Shown here: positions 19,425 to 28,953 of the stretch, piece by piece | Layout: each line of letters starts with the position of its first letter | How positions within the stretch are numbered: position 1 is the stretch's first letter | Assembly: GCF_000515255.1 (NCBI RefSeq) | Contig: NZ_KI911559.1 | Span: forward strand, 1,754,824 to 1,818,823 | DNA length: 64,000 bases | Reading direction: 5' to 3' | Origin: Rhodovibrio salinarum DSM 9154 | Lineage (GTDB): Bacteria; Pseudomonadota; Alphaproteobacteria; Kiloniellales; Rhodovibrionaceae | Notes under the pieces: generated by a model | Seen by the model: the letters and a program-made list of their open reading frames with translations, nothing else | The model's database searches: none | Told to the model about the DNA's origin: nothing | Program-made: the position numbers and the translations under genes

Positions 19425-19547
19425 TGTATGGTGATGAAGGCGTCGACTATCCGTTTAGGACGCGCTCATACGGTTGGCGGTACCTAAGCCTGATACCAGT
19501 GCCCCTGACCTCCACGTGGATAGACAAACCGCACCCTTACGGCGCCG

Positions 19548-20969
19548 TTAGCGCCCATCGACCAAGGCGATGCGCAGGACGTTGGTGGCGCCCGGGGTTC
19601 CGAACGGGACACCAGCAGTGACCACCAGCTTCTCGCTTTTCTTGGCGAACTGCTCGTCGAGGGCGATCTTGCAGGCCTTGTCGACCATTTCCTGGAAATT
19701 GGCGACGTCGGCGGTGTTCACCGTGTGCGCGCCCCACAGCAGGGTCAGGCGCCGGGCGGTGTCCAGCCGGGCGGTTAGCACCAGGATCGGCACGTGCGGT
19801 CGCTCGCGCGCCGCGCGCAGGGCGGTTGACCCGGAGGTGGTGTAGCTGACGATCGCCGCCGCACCGATGGTTGAAGCGACCTGCGCGGCCGCGGCCGAGA
19901 TCGCATCGGGCGCAGTTGGCTCCGGCTGCGGATGCAGCGCCTCGACGATCGCGCGATAGAAGTTGTCCTTCTCCGTGCGCGCGATAATCCGGTCCATGAA
20001 TTGCACGGCTTCGCGCGGATAGTGGCCGGCGGCCGTTTCGGCCGACAGCATCACGGCGTCCGCGCCATCGTACACGGCCGTCGCGACGTCGGAGGCTTCC
20101 GCCCGCGTCGGTGAGGGCGACTGGACCATCGAGTCGAGCATCTGGGTCGCCACGATCACCGGCTTGCCGGCCAGCCGACAGGCGCGGATGATATCCTTCT
20201 GGTGGCCAGGCACTTCCTCGGCGGCAACTTCGACGCCCAGATCGCCCCGGGCAACCATGATGGCATCCGCCAGCTCGACCAGTTGGTCCAGGCAGTCCAG
20301 CGCCGCCGGCTTCTCCACCTTGACCACGATTCCGGCCTTACCGCCGATCAGCTTGCGGGCCTCCGCGACGTCTTCCGGGCGCTGCACGAACGACAGCGCG
20401 ACCCAGTCGACCCCCATCTCCAGACCGAAGCTGAGGTCCTCGCGATCCTTCTTGGTCAGCGGCGAGATTGGCATGACCACGCCGGGGACGTTCACGCCCT
20501 TGCGGTCGGACAACGGGCCGCCGGTCTCGACCTCGCACTCGGCGTAGTCGGAGCCGCATTCCTTGACGATCAGCCGCAACTTGCCATCGTCGAGCAGGAT
20601 CGGGGTCTCCCGCTCCAACACCTCGAACACTTCGGGGTGGGGCAGCGGGGCGCGGCTGCTATCCCCCTCGGTCTCGTCCAGGTCGAGACGGAACCGTTCG
20701 CCGCGCGTTAGCTGTACCGTGCCATCTTTCAGCCGTCCGATGCGCAGCTTGGGGCCCTGCAGGTCCTGCAGGATTCCGATCGGGCGTCGATGCTCCTGCT
20801 CCAGCTCGCGGATCGTCGTATAGGTACGGCGATGATCGTCGTGACTGCCATGGGAGAAATTCAGGCGGAACACGTCCGCGCCCGCCTTGAACAGGTCATT
20901 CAGCACATCCCGGTCCCGGCTCGAGGGGCCCAGGGTGGCGACGATCTTAGCGTTTCTATTCCGTCGCAT
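19548..20969 (-). CDS. pyk: Pyruvate kinase
   Basis: Encodes 473 residues and converts PEP and ADP to pyruvate and ATP. It has MRRNRNAKIVATLGPSSR at the start, then GADVFRLNFSHG. The magnesium/potassium-site region KVEKPAALDCLDQLVELADAIMVARGDLGVEV and the LDSM motif are conserved. Length is normal. The downstream 120 residues form the regulatory C-terminal domain (YTTSGSTALRAARERPHVPILVLT). It follows glycerate 2-kinase on the same strand after about 180 bases, an arrangement also known as ttuD-ttuE in tartrate metabolism, so it may serve glycerate catabolism as well as glycolysis. Confidence 0.96.
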   Translation of the reverse strand: MRRNRNAKIVATLGPSSRDRDVLNDLFKAGADVFRLNFSHGSHDDHRRTYTTIRELEQEHRRPIGILQDLQGPKLRIGRLKDGTVQLTRGERFRLDLDETEGDSSRAPLPHPEVFEVLERETPILLDDGKLRLIVKECGSDYAECEVETGGPLSDRKGVNVPGVVMPISPLTKKDREDLSFGLEMGVDWVALSFVQRPEDVAEARKLIGGKAGIVVKVEKPAALDCLDQLVELADAIMVARGDLGVEVAAEEVPGHQKDIIRACRLAGKPVIVATQMLDSMVQSPSPTRAEASDVATAVYDGADAVMLSAETAAGHYPREAVQFMDRIIARTEKDNFYRAIVEALHPQPEPTAPDAISAAAAQVASTIGAAAIVSYTTSGSTALRAARERPHVPILVLTARLDTARRLTLLWGAHTVNTADVANFQEMVDKACKIALDEQFAKKSEKLVVTAGVPFGTPGATNVLRIALVDGR

Positions 20970-21152
20970 GACTCTCCACTATTCCGATGCCTGCGCCACC
21001 TTAAGCATTGCGTGCGGCAGGTCCAGGACAAAACCCGTTAATCAACGGTTGCAGGATTGTGAATAAAGCCCGGAGACTGGTTGCTTGTTACGCCAGACTT
21101 CCAGGCATGACAGTTTGGCCCAATCGTGGCGCGCTAGATGGGACCAGAAACC

Positions 21153-22436
21153 TCACGTCGCGGTGATCAGGATCGCGCGTAGGTCGTTCACGTTGGTGAG
21201 GGTTGGGCCCGTGATAACCAGATCGTCCAGCGCCTGAAAGAAGCCGTAGCCGTCGTTATCCGCCAGCAACGCCAGCGGGTCCAGGCCAGCCGCGCGGGCG
21301 CGGGCGAGACTGTCCGGCGTGACGAGCGCGCCGGCATTGTCTTCGCTGCCGTCGATCCCGTCGCTGTCGCCGGCGAGCGCCCAGATCCCGGGCGCACCGT
21401 TCAATGCGACCGCGAGCGCGAGCAGGAATTCCAGGTTGCGCCCGCCGCGCCCCTGGCCACGCACCGTCACCGTGGTCTCGCCGCCGGACAGCAGCACCGC
21501 CGGGGCAGGGGCAGGTTGACCGTGGTGCGCGACCTGCTGGGCGATACCGGCCATCACCTGGGCGACCTCGCGGGCTTCTCCCTCGATCGCGTCGCCCAGG
21601 ATCACCGGCGTCACGCCAGCCGTGCGCGCGACCTCGGCCATCGCTTCAAGAGAGGCCTGCGGGCGGGCGATCAGGCGGTTGTCCACCCGCGTCAGTCGGG
21701 GGTCGCCCGGTTTCGGCGTTTCCTCGACCTCGGCGTCGAGGTGGCGACGGACCGATTCCGGCGGATCGATGGCGTACTTGGCCAGGATCGCACGGGCGTC
21801 GGCGAAGGTGGTTGGGTCCGCCACCGTTGGACCGGAAGCGATGGTCGCCGGATCGTCGCCGGGCACGTCGGAGATCAGCAGCGAGACGACTCGAGCCGGC
21901 GCCGCCGCAGCGGCGAGTCGACCGCCCTTGAGCGCGGAGAGATGCTTGCGCACGCAGTTCATCTCCGCGATGTCGGCACCACTTTTCAGCAGCGCCTTGC
22001 CGACCGCTTGCTTGTCTTCGAGCGACAGCCCCGGGGCGGGTTGGGCGAGCAGCGCCGACCCGCCGCCGGAGATCAGACAGATCAGCAGGTCCTGTTCTCC
22101 CAGCCCGCCGGCCAGCTCCAGGATCCGTTGCGCCGCCGCGCGTCCGGCCGCGTCGGGGACGGGATGGGCCGCCTCGATGCACTCGATATGGTTGAGCGCC
22201 ACGGCGTGGTCGTAGCGTGTGACCACCAGCCCTTCGGGTGGCGGCGCGTCGGCCGGCCAGGAGTCTTCCAACGCGCGCGCCATCGATGCTGCGGCCTTGC
22301 CTGCGCCGACGACGACCGTGCGGCCATCGCTCGGCAACTCGGGGAGGTGGGCAGGTACCGCCTTGGCCGGATCCGCCGCGGCCAGGCCGGCATCGAACAG
22401 CCGGCGCAGCAGCTCTTGCGGGCTTTCGGGAACCAA
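21153..22436 (-). CDS. Glycerate 2-kinase (MOFRL family, TtuD/GckA-like)
   Basis: Encodes 427 residues. It phosphorylates D-glycerate to 2-phosphoglycerate, linking glyoxylate or tartrate breakdown to lower glycolysis. The N-terminal GAGKAAASMARALE, the middle LLICLISGGGSALLAQPAPGLS and the C-terminal LSGGETTVTVRGQGRGGRNLEFLLALA (the MOFRL core) are characteristic. It has been annotated as hydroxypyruvate reductase (TtuD) in older work. The start is a TTG, in the same frame as the preceding gntR gene, separated from its TAA by two codons. Translational coupling to gntR is likely because no good Shine-Dalgarno is seen. Confidence 0.93.
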   Translation of the reverse strand: MVPESPQELLRRLFDAGLAAADPAKAVPAHLPELPSDGRTVVVGAGKAAASMARALEDSWPADAPPPEGLVVTRYDHAVALNHIECIEAAHPVPDAAGRAAAQRILELAGGLGEQDLLICLISGGGSALLAQPAPGLSLEDKQAVGKALLKSGADIAEMNCVRKHLSALKGGRLAAAAAPARVVSLLISDVPGDDPATIASGPTVADPTTFADARAILAKYAIDPPESVRRHLDAEVEETPKPGDPRLTRVDNRLIARPQASLEAMAEVARTAGVTPVILGDAIEGEAREVAQVMAGIAQQVAHHGQPAPAPAVLLSGGETTVTVRGQGRGGRNLEFLLALAVALNGAPGIWALAGDSDGIDGSEDNAGALVTPDSLARARAAGLDPLALLADNDGYGFFQALDDLVITGPTLTNVNDLRAILITAT

Positions 22437-22442
22437 TGCGCT

Positions 22443-23204
22443 TTAGGCGCCGGAGCCGACCGCCTTGGGCGCATCGGCAAGGTTGGCTGGTGCGTCCACG
22501 GCGGTGTAGCTGCGCACGATGGCGTCCAGGTGCGTTTGCATCGCTTGGCCTGCCGCCTCGGGATCGCGGGCGCGGATCGCGTCGTAGATCTTCCGGTGAT
22601 GGCTGAGCAGCATGCGATCGTCCTCGGGGCGGGCGATGAGTGTGTAGCGGTGATAGTCGAACATCTTTTCCAGGATGTCCTGCAGCGTACTCATCAGGTG
22701 CATGTAGACTGCGCTGCCGGTGGCCTTGGCGATCGCCATGTGAAAGGCGTAGTCGTCTTCGGCCTTGTGGTGGCCGCCACGCGCCGGATCTTCCATCGCC
22801 TGCAGCGCGTCGCCGATCGCCGCGATCTGCGCGCTGTCGGCTGCGCGCGCGGCGCGCCGGGCGGCCCAGACCTCGATGTTGGCACGGATTTCGGCCAGCT
22901 CGTGCAGATTCTTGGCGTCGGCGCGGACCAGTCGGAGCAGGCCGGAGTCGGTGTTGTTGGGCGCGGTTGTGATGCGCGTGCCGCCGCCCTGGACGGCCGA
23001 GACGAACCCTTGCGCCTTCAGCTCTTGCAGCGCGGCGCGGACGGAAACGCGCGAGACGTTCATCATTTCTGCGAGCTGGCGCTCGCCCGGCAGACGCTCA
23101 CCCGGGGCCAGGGTGCCGGCGGCGATCATCTTCATGATTTCATGTGCCACGCGATCCGACACACGTTCGCGTTCGATCTCGCGGAACCTCGGGTCCTGTC
23201 TCAT
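22443..23204 (-). CDS. FCD-domain GntR-family transcriptional regulator
   Basis: Encodes 253 residues from ATG 23204. The N-terminal winged helix VAHEIMKMIAAGTLAPGERLPGERQLAEMMNVSRVSVRAALQELKAQGFV is GntR. The C-terminal all-helical domain (HELAEIRANIEVWAARRAARAA; the histidines of AEDDYAFHMAIAKATGS and LLSHHRKIYDAIRARDPEAA) is the metal-binding FCD type. An upstream extension to 23309 is poor in conserved sequence, so the start is set at 23204. It immediately precedes glycerate 2-kinase. FCD regulators usually bind hydroxy acids, so glycolate, glyoxylate or glycerate is a plausible effector. Confidence 0.9.
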   Translation of the reverse strand: MRQDPRFREIERERVSDRVAHEIMKMIAAGTLAPGERLPGERQLAEMMNVSRVSVRAALQELKAQGFVSAVQGGGTRITTAPNNTDSGLLRLVRADAKNLHELAEIRANIEVWAARRAARAADSAQIAAIGDALQAMEDPARGGHHKAEDDYAFHMAIAKATGSAVYMHLMSTLQDILEKMFDYHRYTLIARPEDDRMLLSHHRKIYDAIRARDPEAAGQAMQTHLDAIVRSYTAVDAPANLADAPKAVGSGA

Positions 23205-23553
23205 GCCGTCTCGATATCCTCTGGTTCGAAGCGCCTGCGTGCGCGAGCCCGCCAGTTTGGCCCCACAGCGCCGCGCGCTTGTATACAACTGTTGGAATAC
23301 TGGTAGCACCAGCCTCCGGCATCGTCACGTCTGAAGAGGTACCATCCCGTTAAGATCGCAGTATTTTTAGGTCAATTTCCAAACTATCCACACGTATCGC
23401 GCGGTATCGTCGCTAGGTTATTCTCCAGTTTTTCGGTATGGAGAAGAAACTCTGGCGCGTTTACATATCACCGTGTGCGGCTGGCCGGTTCGGTGCGTCG
23501 CCGATGCGAATCAGGGCCCTGCAGCGTGATGCGTGCCCGCGACAAAGCAGGGC
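23205..23553. other. gntR upstream region
   Basis: About 350 bases. Besides the two operators it holds an imperfectly placed hairpin, TTCTCCA / TGGAGAA (23421-23427 and 23439-23445), near the end of the TPR gene on the minus strand. No coding region is visible. Confidence 0.5.
23279..23313. promoter_or_regulatory. Two GntR-type operator candidates upstream of gntR
   Basis: TTGTATACAA (23279-23288) is a perfect 10-base palindrome. CTGGT-AGC-ACCAG (23300-23312) repeats the core of the glcD operator. They lie about 75-110 bases upstream of the gntR ATG, where autoregulation would act, and adjoin a possible minus-strand -10 hexamer TATACA inside the first palindrome. Confidence 0.65.
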
Positions 23554-24426
23554 TTAGCCAGCCCCGCCATCGACCTGCACGTCCATCCTTTGCAAATTCT
23601 CACGGGCTGATTGGGCGAGACTGGAGTCGGGAGCCTGGCGGATCACCTCTAGCCAGCGCTGGCGGGCGGCCGCGGTATTGCCTTGCAGACGGGCGAGGGC
23701 GCCCAGTTCAAACAGAGCCTCGATATTGCCGGGATCCATCTCAAGGGCGCGTTCCAGATTTTCCCGTGCCATCGTCGGCGCGTCGACATAGCGGTAGGCG
23801 CTACCGCGGTAGACGTAGAGGTTCGGGCGTTGAGGCGCGTGTTCGATGGCCTGGTTGAGGTCGTCGATCGTCTCCCAGTAATGCCCGGCTTGAAAGCGGG
23901 CGTGCGCGCGGTCCAGCAGCAATTCGACGTCGTTCGGCCGGAGCTTCAAGGCTTGCGTCGCGGCGGCTTCCGCCCGCGCGGGCTGGTTTGCCAGCAGCCA
24001 GGCCCGGCTCGCCTGCGACAAGGCTGTAATCCGCGGCCCTTCGCCAATGTCGGCGGACATGGTGCGCGCCAGATCCTCCAGCATGCGCCCGGCCCGCCGA
24101 TAGTCGCCGCGGGTCATATGGGCGACCGCCTCGCAATGGCGTGCGGGATCGCCGCCGCCAGTGTCCTGCCAGGTGCGGGCGCGTTCGATCGCCGTGTCAG
24201 GCTGGTTGCGTGCCATCTCCAGACAATCGGCGTAGCGCCGGGCTGCTTCGGCGCTCGAGTCCTTAGGGCTTGGATCGGCCGGCAGGTTGCGCGGCGTTTC
24301 GACGGAGTCGGTTGGCGGGCCAAAACTGAATCCGTCGTCGCCGCGTTGGGCAGCCGCCGGTAAGGTCGGCAGGATCAGCGCGAACGCGAGGGGGGCTAGG
24401 ATCGGGGAGAGGCGGAAATGGGACAT
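23554..24426 (-). CDS. Exported TPR-repeat protein
   Basis: Encodes 290 residues from ATG 24426. A signal peptide (MSHFRLSPILAPLAFALILPTLPAAA) comes first. A low-complexity stretch and several TPR units follow: ARAEAAATQALKLRPNDVELLLDRAHARFQAGHYWETIDDLNQAIEHAPQ, then NLYVYRGSAYRYVDAPTMARENLERALEMDPGNIEALFELGALARLQGN. It is probably a periplasmic interaction scaffold. The frame stays open upstream to 24819, but that part lacks conserved sequence and overlaps the SDR gene on the other strand. Function unknown. Confidence 0.75.
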   Translation of the reverse strand: MSHFRLSPILAPLAFALILPTLPAAAQRGDDGFSFGPPTDSVETPRNLPADPSPKDSSAEAARRYADCLEMARNQPDTAIERARTWQDTGGGDPARHCEAVAHMTRGDYRRAGRMLEDLARTMSADIGEGPRITALSQASRAWLLANQPARAEAAATQALKLRPNDVELLLDRAHARFQAGHYWETIDDLNQAIEHAPQRPNLYVYRGSAYRYVDAPTMARENLERALEMDPGNIEALFELGALARLQGNTAAARQRWLEVIRQAPDSSLAQSARENLQRMDVQVDGGAG

Positions 24427-24540
24427 CTCAGGAAGGGCGTCTTGTCTCGCTAGCATGCGCGCCCTAACGTCGCTGCCGCCGAGCGCCGGTGCAAGAGGCT
24501 GCACTGCCTGAGTTAATTTGATGTTGAGGGGAGCCGTCGC

Positions 24541-25458
24541 ATGGCCGATGGAACCGTGCCGCGCCTGTTCTGCTTCGGGCTGGGCTACAGCGCCAGCCAT
24601 CTGGCGCGCCGCTTGCTGCACCGCGGCTGGCACGTCGCGGGGACAGTCCGCAGCGCCGAGAAGGCAGACCAACTGCGCGAGCAGGGGCTGGAGGTGCATC
24701 TCTTCGACCGTGACCATCCGCTGGCCGATCCGGCCGCGACGCTGGCCGGGACGACACACCTGTTGATCTCCGTCCCGCCGGACGGACAGGGCGCGGGCGA
24801 CGCTGCCCTGGACCACCATGGCGCCGACCTCGCCGCGTGCGCCGATCAGCTACACTGGGCCGGTTACCTCTCGACCACGGGCGTCTACGGCAACCGCGAT
24901 GGCGGCTGGGTCGACGAGAATTCGGAGCTGTGCCCGAGCAGCGCGCGCAGCGCCCGTCGGGTGCAAGCGGAGACGGCTTGGCGCCGGATGCACATCGACC
25001 ACGGCGTGCCGATGCACACCTTCCGCCTAGCCGGCATCTACGGCCCCGGACGCGGGCCGTTCCGGTCGATCCGGGAAGGCAAGGCCAAGCGTATCGATCT
25101 GCCGGAGCAGAAGTTCGGGCGCATCCACGTCGAGGACATCGGCGATGTGCTGGAAGCCTCGATCGCCCGTCCCGATCCCGGGGCGATCTACAACGTTTCC
25201 GACGACGAGCCGGCCGCGCCCGCCGACGTCACACAGTTTGCCTGTGAGCTGTTGGGTGTCGAGCCGCCGCCGCTCGTGTCCTGGGAGGAAGCGGACATGA
25301 GCGCGATGGCGCGCACCTTCTGGCAGGACAACAAGCGGGTCGATAACAGCAAGGTGCATCGGGACCTTGGCGTGCAATTCCGCTATCCGACCTACCGCGA
25401 GGGGTTGCAGGCAGTGTTGCAGGCCGAGACGCAGACGCCAGTTGAAAGGCGTTCGTAG
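24541..25458 (+). CDS. SDR/NAD-dependent epimerase family protein (YeeZ-like)
   Basis: Encodes 305 residues. An atypical Rossmann start, LFCFGLGYSASHLARRLLHRGWHVAGT, lacks the classic GxxGxxG but matches the YeeZ group of extended SDR proteins. YLSTTGVYGNRDGGWVDE contains the YG(N) and STTGVYG signature, and FRLAGIYGPGRGPF follows. Substrate unknown. It is divergent from the TPR gene at 24426 by about 115 bases. Confidence 0.78.
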   Translation: MADGTVPRLFCFGLGYSASHLARRLLHRGWHVAGTVRSAEKADQLREQGLEVHLFDRDHPLADPAATLAGTTHLLISVPPDGQGAGDAALDHHGADLAACADQLHWAGYLSTTGVYGNRDGGWVDENSELCPSSARSARRVQAETAWRRMHIDHGVPMHTFRLAGIYGPGRGPFRSIREGKAKRIDLPEQKFGRIHVEDIGDVLEASIARPDPGAIYNVSDDEPAAPADVTQFACELLGVEPPPLVSWEEADMSAMARTFWQDNKRVDNSKVHRDLGVQFRYPTYREGLQAVLQAETQTPVERRS

Positions 25459-25575
25459 CCGGTGCTGCCGACGGTCGTGTAGGGGCGGCCCCTTCGCTTG
25501 AAACCCGGCTTAACGAGGACAGCCTGAGCGTCTATCAGCACGCCGCGAGTCCGTTTCGGCTATAAGGCTTTCCAC

Positions 25576-26793
25576 GTGCCCTTCATCGTCGCTGGCATTT
25601 TCGCCGTCACTTACTTCGGCATGGCCCTGGGGCGCATTCCGGGGCTGCGGATCGACCGCACGGGCATCGCGGTGGTGGCGGCGGTGGCCGTGGTGGCAAC
25701 GGGGGCCGTGTCCGAACGGCAGGCTTTGGCAGCGATCGATGGCGAAACGCTGATCGTATTGTTCGCCATGATGGTGGTTTCGGCCCAATTCGGCGCCGCG
25801 GGCGTGTACGACGATTGCGCGCGTCGGATCGTCGCCTTGGGCCGCACCCCGACGGTCTTGTTGGCAGGCGTGGTGAGTGTGGCCGGCGGCTTGTCGACCG
25901 TGCTCGCGAACGACGTCGTCGTGTTCGCGATGACGCCGGTCCTCTGCGCGGGACTTGGCGAACAAGGCCGCGATCCACGCCCGTTCCTGATTGCCTTGGC
26001 GGCGGCGAGTAATGCGGGGTCCGCCGCCACGCCGATCGGCAATCCGCAAAATATCCTGATCGGGCGCGCCGGCGATCTCGGCTTCCTCGAGTTCGTTCAG
26101 ACCTGCGGGCCGCCGGCGTTGATCGCGCTGGTGATCGTATTCGTGATCGTTCGTCTCGTCTGGCATAAACACTTCACGGCGCCGCTGTCTCAGCCATTGG
26201 GGGCTCCCAGCGGCGAGCAGATTCCCTTGGACACCTGGCAGACGGGGAAGGGCTGTCTTGCCCTCGTGGCTGTCGTCGCGGTCTTCTTGATGCCGCTTGA
26301 AACCGGTTTTGGCATGCTGTGCGTGGCTGCCGTGTTGCTGCTCAGCCGACGGTTGGCCAGTCGCGATATGCTCTCGGCCGTCGACTGGCACCTCCTGCTA
26401 CTGTTCGCCGGACTGTTCGTGGTGACGGCGGCAACGACGGCGACCGGCTTGAGCGCGCGCGCACTGGACACGCTGACCTATTTCGTTGACGACCCGACCG
26501 CCGTGCCGGTCCTGGCGCCGGTCCTGTTGCTGCTGTCCAATCTTGTGGGCAACGTGCCGACCGTGATTCTGCTGCTCGAGCTCCTGCCGGGACTGGGTAC
26601 AGCCGATTTGCATGCCATTGCGGTGCTGTCGACGTTTGCCGGCAATTTGCTGTTGGTTGGCAGCCTTGCCAATCTGATCGTTGCCGAGCGCGCTGCCTGG
26701 TGCGGCGTGCATGTCGGATTTGCGAGTTTCGCCCGTAGTGGTGTTCCAATCGCGCTCTCGTCTATGGCGGTCGCCATTTTGTGGTTCGCATAA
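25576..26793 (+). CDS. ArsB/NhaD-superfamily (SLC13-like) membrane permease
   Basis: Encodes 405 residues with about ten hydrophobic segments. LSTVLANDVVVFAMTPVLCAGL and AAASNAGSAATPIGNPQNILIG repeat in weak form (LLSNLVGNVPTVILLLELLPG; LSTFAGNLLLVGSLANLIVAERA), which is the two-fold pseudo-repeat with NP signature of ion-transporter superfamily anion carriers. Start is a GTG. Candidate substrates include arsenite, dicarboxylates, sulfate or sodium/proton, none provable. It is convergent with the sigma54 activator gene. Confidence 0.75.
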   Translation: MPFIVAGIFAVTYFGMALGRIPGLRIDRTGIAVVAAVAVVATGAVSERQALAAIDGETLIVLFAMMVVSAQFGAAGVYDDCARRIVALGRTPTVLLAGVVSVAGGLSTVLANDVVVFAMTPVLCAGLGEQGRDPRPFLIALAAASNAGSAATPIGNPQNILIGRAGDLGFLEFVQTCGPPALIALVIVFVIVRLVWHKHFTAPLSQPLGAPSGEQIPLDTWQTGKGCLALVAVVAVFLMPLETGFGMLCVAAVLLLSRRLASRDMLSAVDWHLLLLFAGLFVVTAATTATGLSARALDTLTYFVDDPTAVPVLAPVLLLLSNLVGNVPTVILLLELLPGLGTADLHAIAVLSTFAGNLLLVGSLANLIVAERAAWCGVHVGFASFARSGVPIALSSMAVAILWFA

Positions 26794-26833
26794 GCGAGCG
26801 AAGAGCGTGTTGTCTTTCCCTATTATCGGGACG

Positions 26834-28801
26834 TCAGCGTGGCGTACGGGGGGCTAGGCCATGTGTGCGGAGCTTGCGGTACAGCGTCGAGCGCGCCACG
26901 CCAAGCCGTTTGGCGGCCCACGTCAGGTTGCCATTCGTATCGGCCATGGCTTGTCGGATCGTCTCGCGTTCCGAAGCGTGTAGGTTGCCGCGCGCGCCAG
27001 CCGAGGGCTCGTCCGGCGCCAGTGGTCTGGCGCCGGCGTGGTCAGCCGTCTGGGGGGCCGTATGAAGGGACGTTTCCGCGCCCGTTCCGTTGGCTTCTCT
27101 GATTTCCTCGGGCAGGTCGTCTAGCGTGAGCCGGTCGAAGTCCCGCAGCAGCAGCATCGTCTCGACGACATTGCGCAGCTGCCGAACGTTGCCGGGCCAG
27201 TGATAGCGGGTCAGGGCATCCAGAGCATCGGGGTCGATGCGTACGTCTGATTCGCCGCGTCTTTGGCACGCCATGCGAATGAAATGCTGGGCGAGCAGGG
27301 CGGCATCATCGCCACGCTCGCGCAGGGGTGGGATACGCAGGCGCGCGACCGAAATCCGGTAGAACAGGTCGCTTCGAAAATGTCCCTGGTCGACGCGCTG
27401 TTCCAGGTCGCGGTTGGTCATTGAGATCAGACGCGCCGTTACCGCCACGGGGCGCGCGGCTCCCAGACGGTAGACCTGCCCGTCCTCGAGCACGCGCAGC
27501 AGCGTCGGCTGCAGGTCGAGCGGCATCTCCCCGATTTCGTCGAGACAGAAGGTGCCGCCGTCGGCATGTTCGATCTTGCCTTTGCGCCCCTTGTCCATGG
27601 CGCCGGTAAAGCTGCCCGGCTCGTAGCCGAACAACTCCGAGGCGATCAGATCGCGGGGTAGCGAGGCTGCGTTGACCGGAACGAAGGGGCCCGGGAAGGT
27701 GGGGGCGAAGTGCAGGGCGCGGGCGAACAACTCTTTGCCGACACCGGTTTCGCCCTCGATCAAGACAGGACCGTCTCCCGTGGCGATCTTGTGCGCGCGT
27801 TCGGCACAGCGCCGGATTTCAGCGCTGTCGCCAATGATGGCGTCGAAGCGGATCGGATCAGTATCGCTGTTCCGGCTTTTCGGGCGCGGATTGCCACGGC
27901 CCTTCAGTTTCAGGATGGCGCCGAGAGGCGCGCCATCCTGTTCGATCGGGTCGAGAGCCGCCCCGGCCAACGGTTCCGGCATCTGCTGTGCCCATCCATC
28001 CGGCGTGGTGCCGGTGAACTCCGCGATCTTCTGGTAGGGTTGCACGCTGCCGTCGGGATCGAGCAGCCGCTGGATGCGGTCGCTTGCGTAGATCAGTCGG
28101 CCCTGGCGGTCGATCAGCGCGACGTCCCCGGACAACTGGCGCCGGGCCCCGAGGTAGTGGCGCAGCAGGGCGGTATGTTCGTCGTTGAGCCGCTGGGCGA
28201 AGGCGTTTTCCACCCTCCGGGCCGCCGAGACGGCGAAGGCGAGCGCCTGGGGATGGAAGCTGGAGGTGGGGCCGGAAATATCGAGGACCCCGAGCATGGA
28301 CCGGTCGAGGGGGTGCTGAATCGGGGCGGCGGCGCAGGTCCACTTCTTGATCTCCAGGCAGAAGTGTTCCGCCGAATGGATTTGCACAGGGCTCTGCTCG
28401 TGCAGGGCAGTTCCGATCGCGTTGGTGCCGATTTCCTTTTCCTGCCAGGTGCCCCCGGGCTGCAGATTGATGTCGTAGGCCAGTTCCATCGTGGCCAGGT
28501 CGCCGCGTGAATAGAGCACGAGGCCGTTGGCGTCGGTCAGCAGCATCATCGAGCCCGTGGCCGAGAGGAACTGCCCGGCTTCCTGCAGCAACGGGTCGAC
28601 CACGTTTCTGTGAACTGGAAAGTGGGATTGCGCACGCGCCAACGCCTCGCTGCGCGCGGTTGGCGCGCGTCGGCGTTCGATATCGACCGTCTCGTGGCAA
28701 CGCTGCCAAGACTGTTCCACGACCGACCGGACCGGGGTCGACCGCACGCGTCCGGTAACGAAGGCCTCCCAGGCCTCCATCACCCGCCGATCCTGAGTCA
28801 T
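26834..28801 (-). CDS. acxR: Sigma54-dependent activator AcxR/AcoR-like, divergent from acetone carboxylase
   Basis: Encodes 655 residues: an N-terminal GAF-type sensor (residues about 70-200), then an AAA+ sigma54-interaction domain and a C-terminal Fis-type HTH. The Walker A (GETGVGKE, about 350-356) and [11 protein letters not shown] Walker B are intact. The sigma54-contact loop reads GSFTGA at 396-401 instead of the usual GAFTGA. The HTH is [11 protein letters not shown]-like ([24 protein letters not shown]). The AcoR family responds to acetoin and related ketones, and AcxR is the named activator of acetone carboxylase operons. Position and family support that role. It is encoded opposite acxABC across the shared control region. 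Confidence 0.9.
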   Translation of the reverse strand: MTQDRRVMEAWEAFVTGRVRSTPVRSVVEQSWQRCHETVDIERRRAPTARSEALARAQSHFPVHRNVVDPLLQEAGQFLSATGSMMLLTDANGLVLYSRGDLATMELAYDINLQPGGTWQEKEIGTNAIGTALHEQSPVQIHSAEHFCLEIKKWTCAAAPIQHPLDRSMLGVLDISGPTSSFHPQALAFAVSAARRVENAFAQRLNDEHTALLRHYLGARRQLSGDVALIDRQGRLIYASDRIQRLLDPDGSVQPYQKIAEFTGTTPDGWAQQMPEPLAGAALDPIEQDGAPLGAILKLKGRGNPRPKSRNSDTDPIRFDAIIGDSAEIRRCAERAHKIATGDGPVLIEGETGVGKELFARALHFAPTFPGPFVPVNAASLPRDLIASELFGYEPGSFTGAMDKGRKGKIEHADGGTFCLDEIGEMPLDLQPTLLRVLEDGQVYRLGAARPVAVTARLISMTNRDLEQRVDQGHFRSDLFYRISVARLRIPPLRERGDDAALLAQHFIRMACQRRGESDVRIDPDALDALTRYHWPGNVRQLRNVVETMLLLRDFDRLTLDDLPEEIREANGTGAETSLHTAPQTADHAGARPLAPDEPSAGARGNLHASERETIRQAMADTNGNLTWAAKRLGVARSTLYRKLRTHGLAPRTPR

Positions 28802-28953
28802 GAGCGCGGCCTCCCCAGGTCGCGACCGTTATGTATTTAAGAGTGAATCTACGAAATCGGTATGTGCTATGCAAATCCACTCTGCATGCAGATGTGTGTA
28901 GGCGGCTATGCGGACAAAATGGCGCCAAGTCGGCTGAGTGCGTTATCTCTCGC

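Noticed and set aside
21035-21048. Terminator between glycerate 2-kinase and pyk
   Set aside because: CCGTT/AACGG is only a 5-bp stem, although a T-rich run follows on the minus strand. Too weak to claim, so co-transcription of the kinase and pyk remains open.
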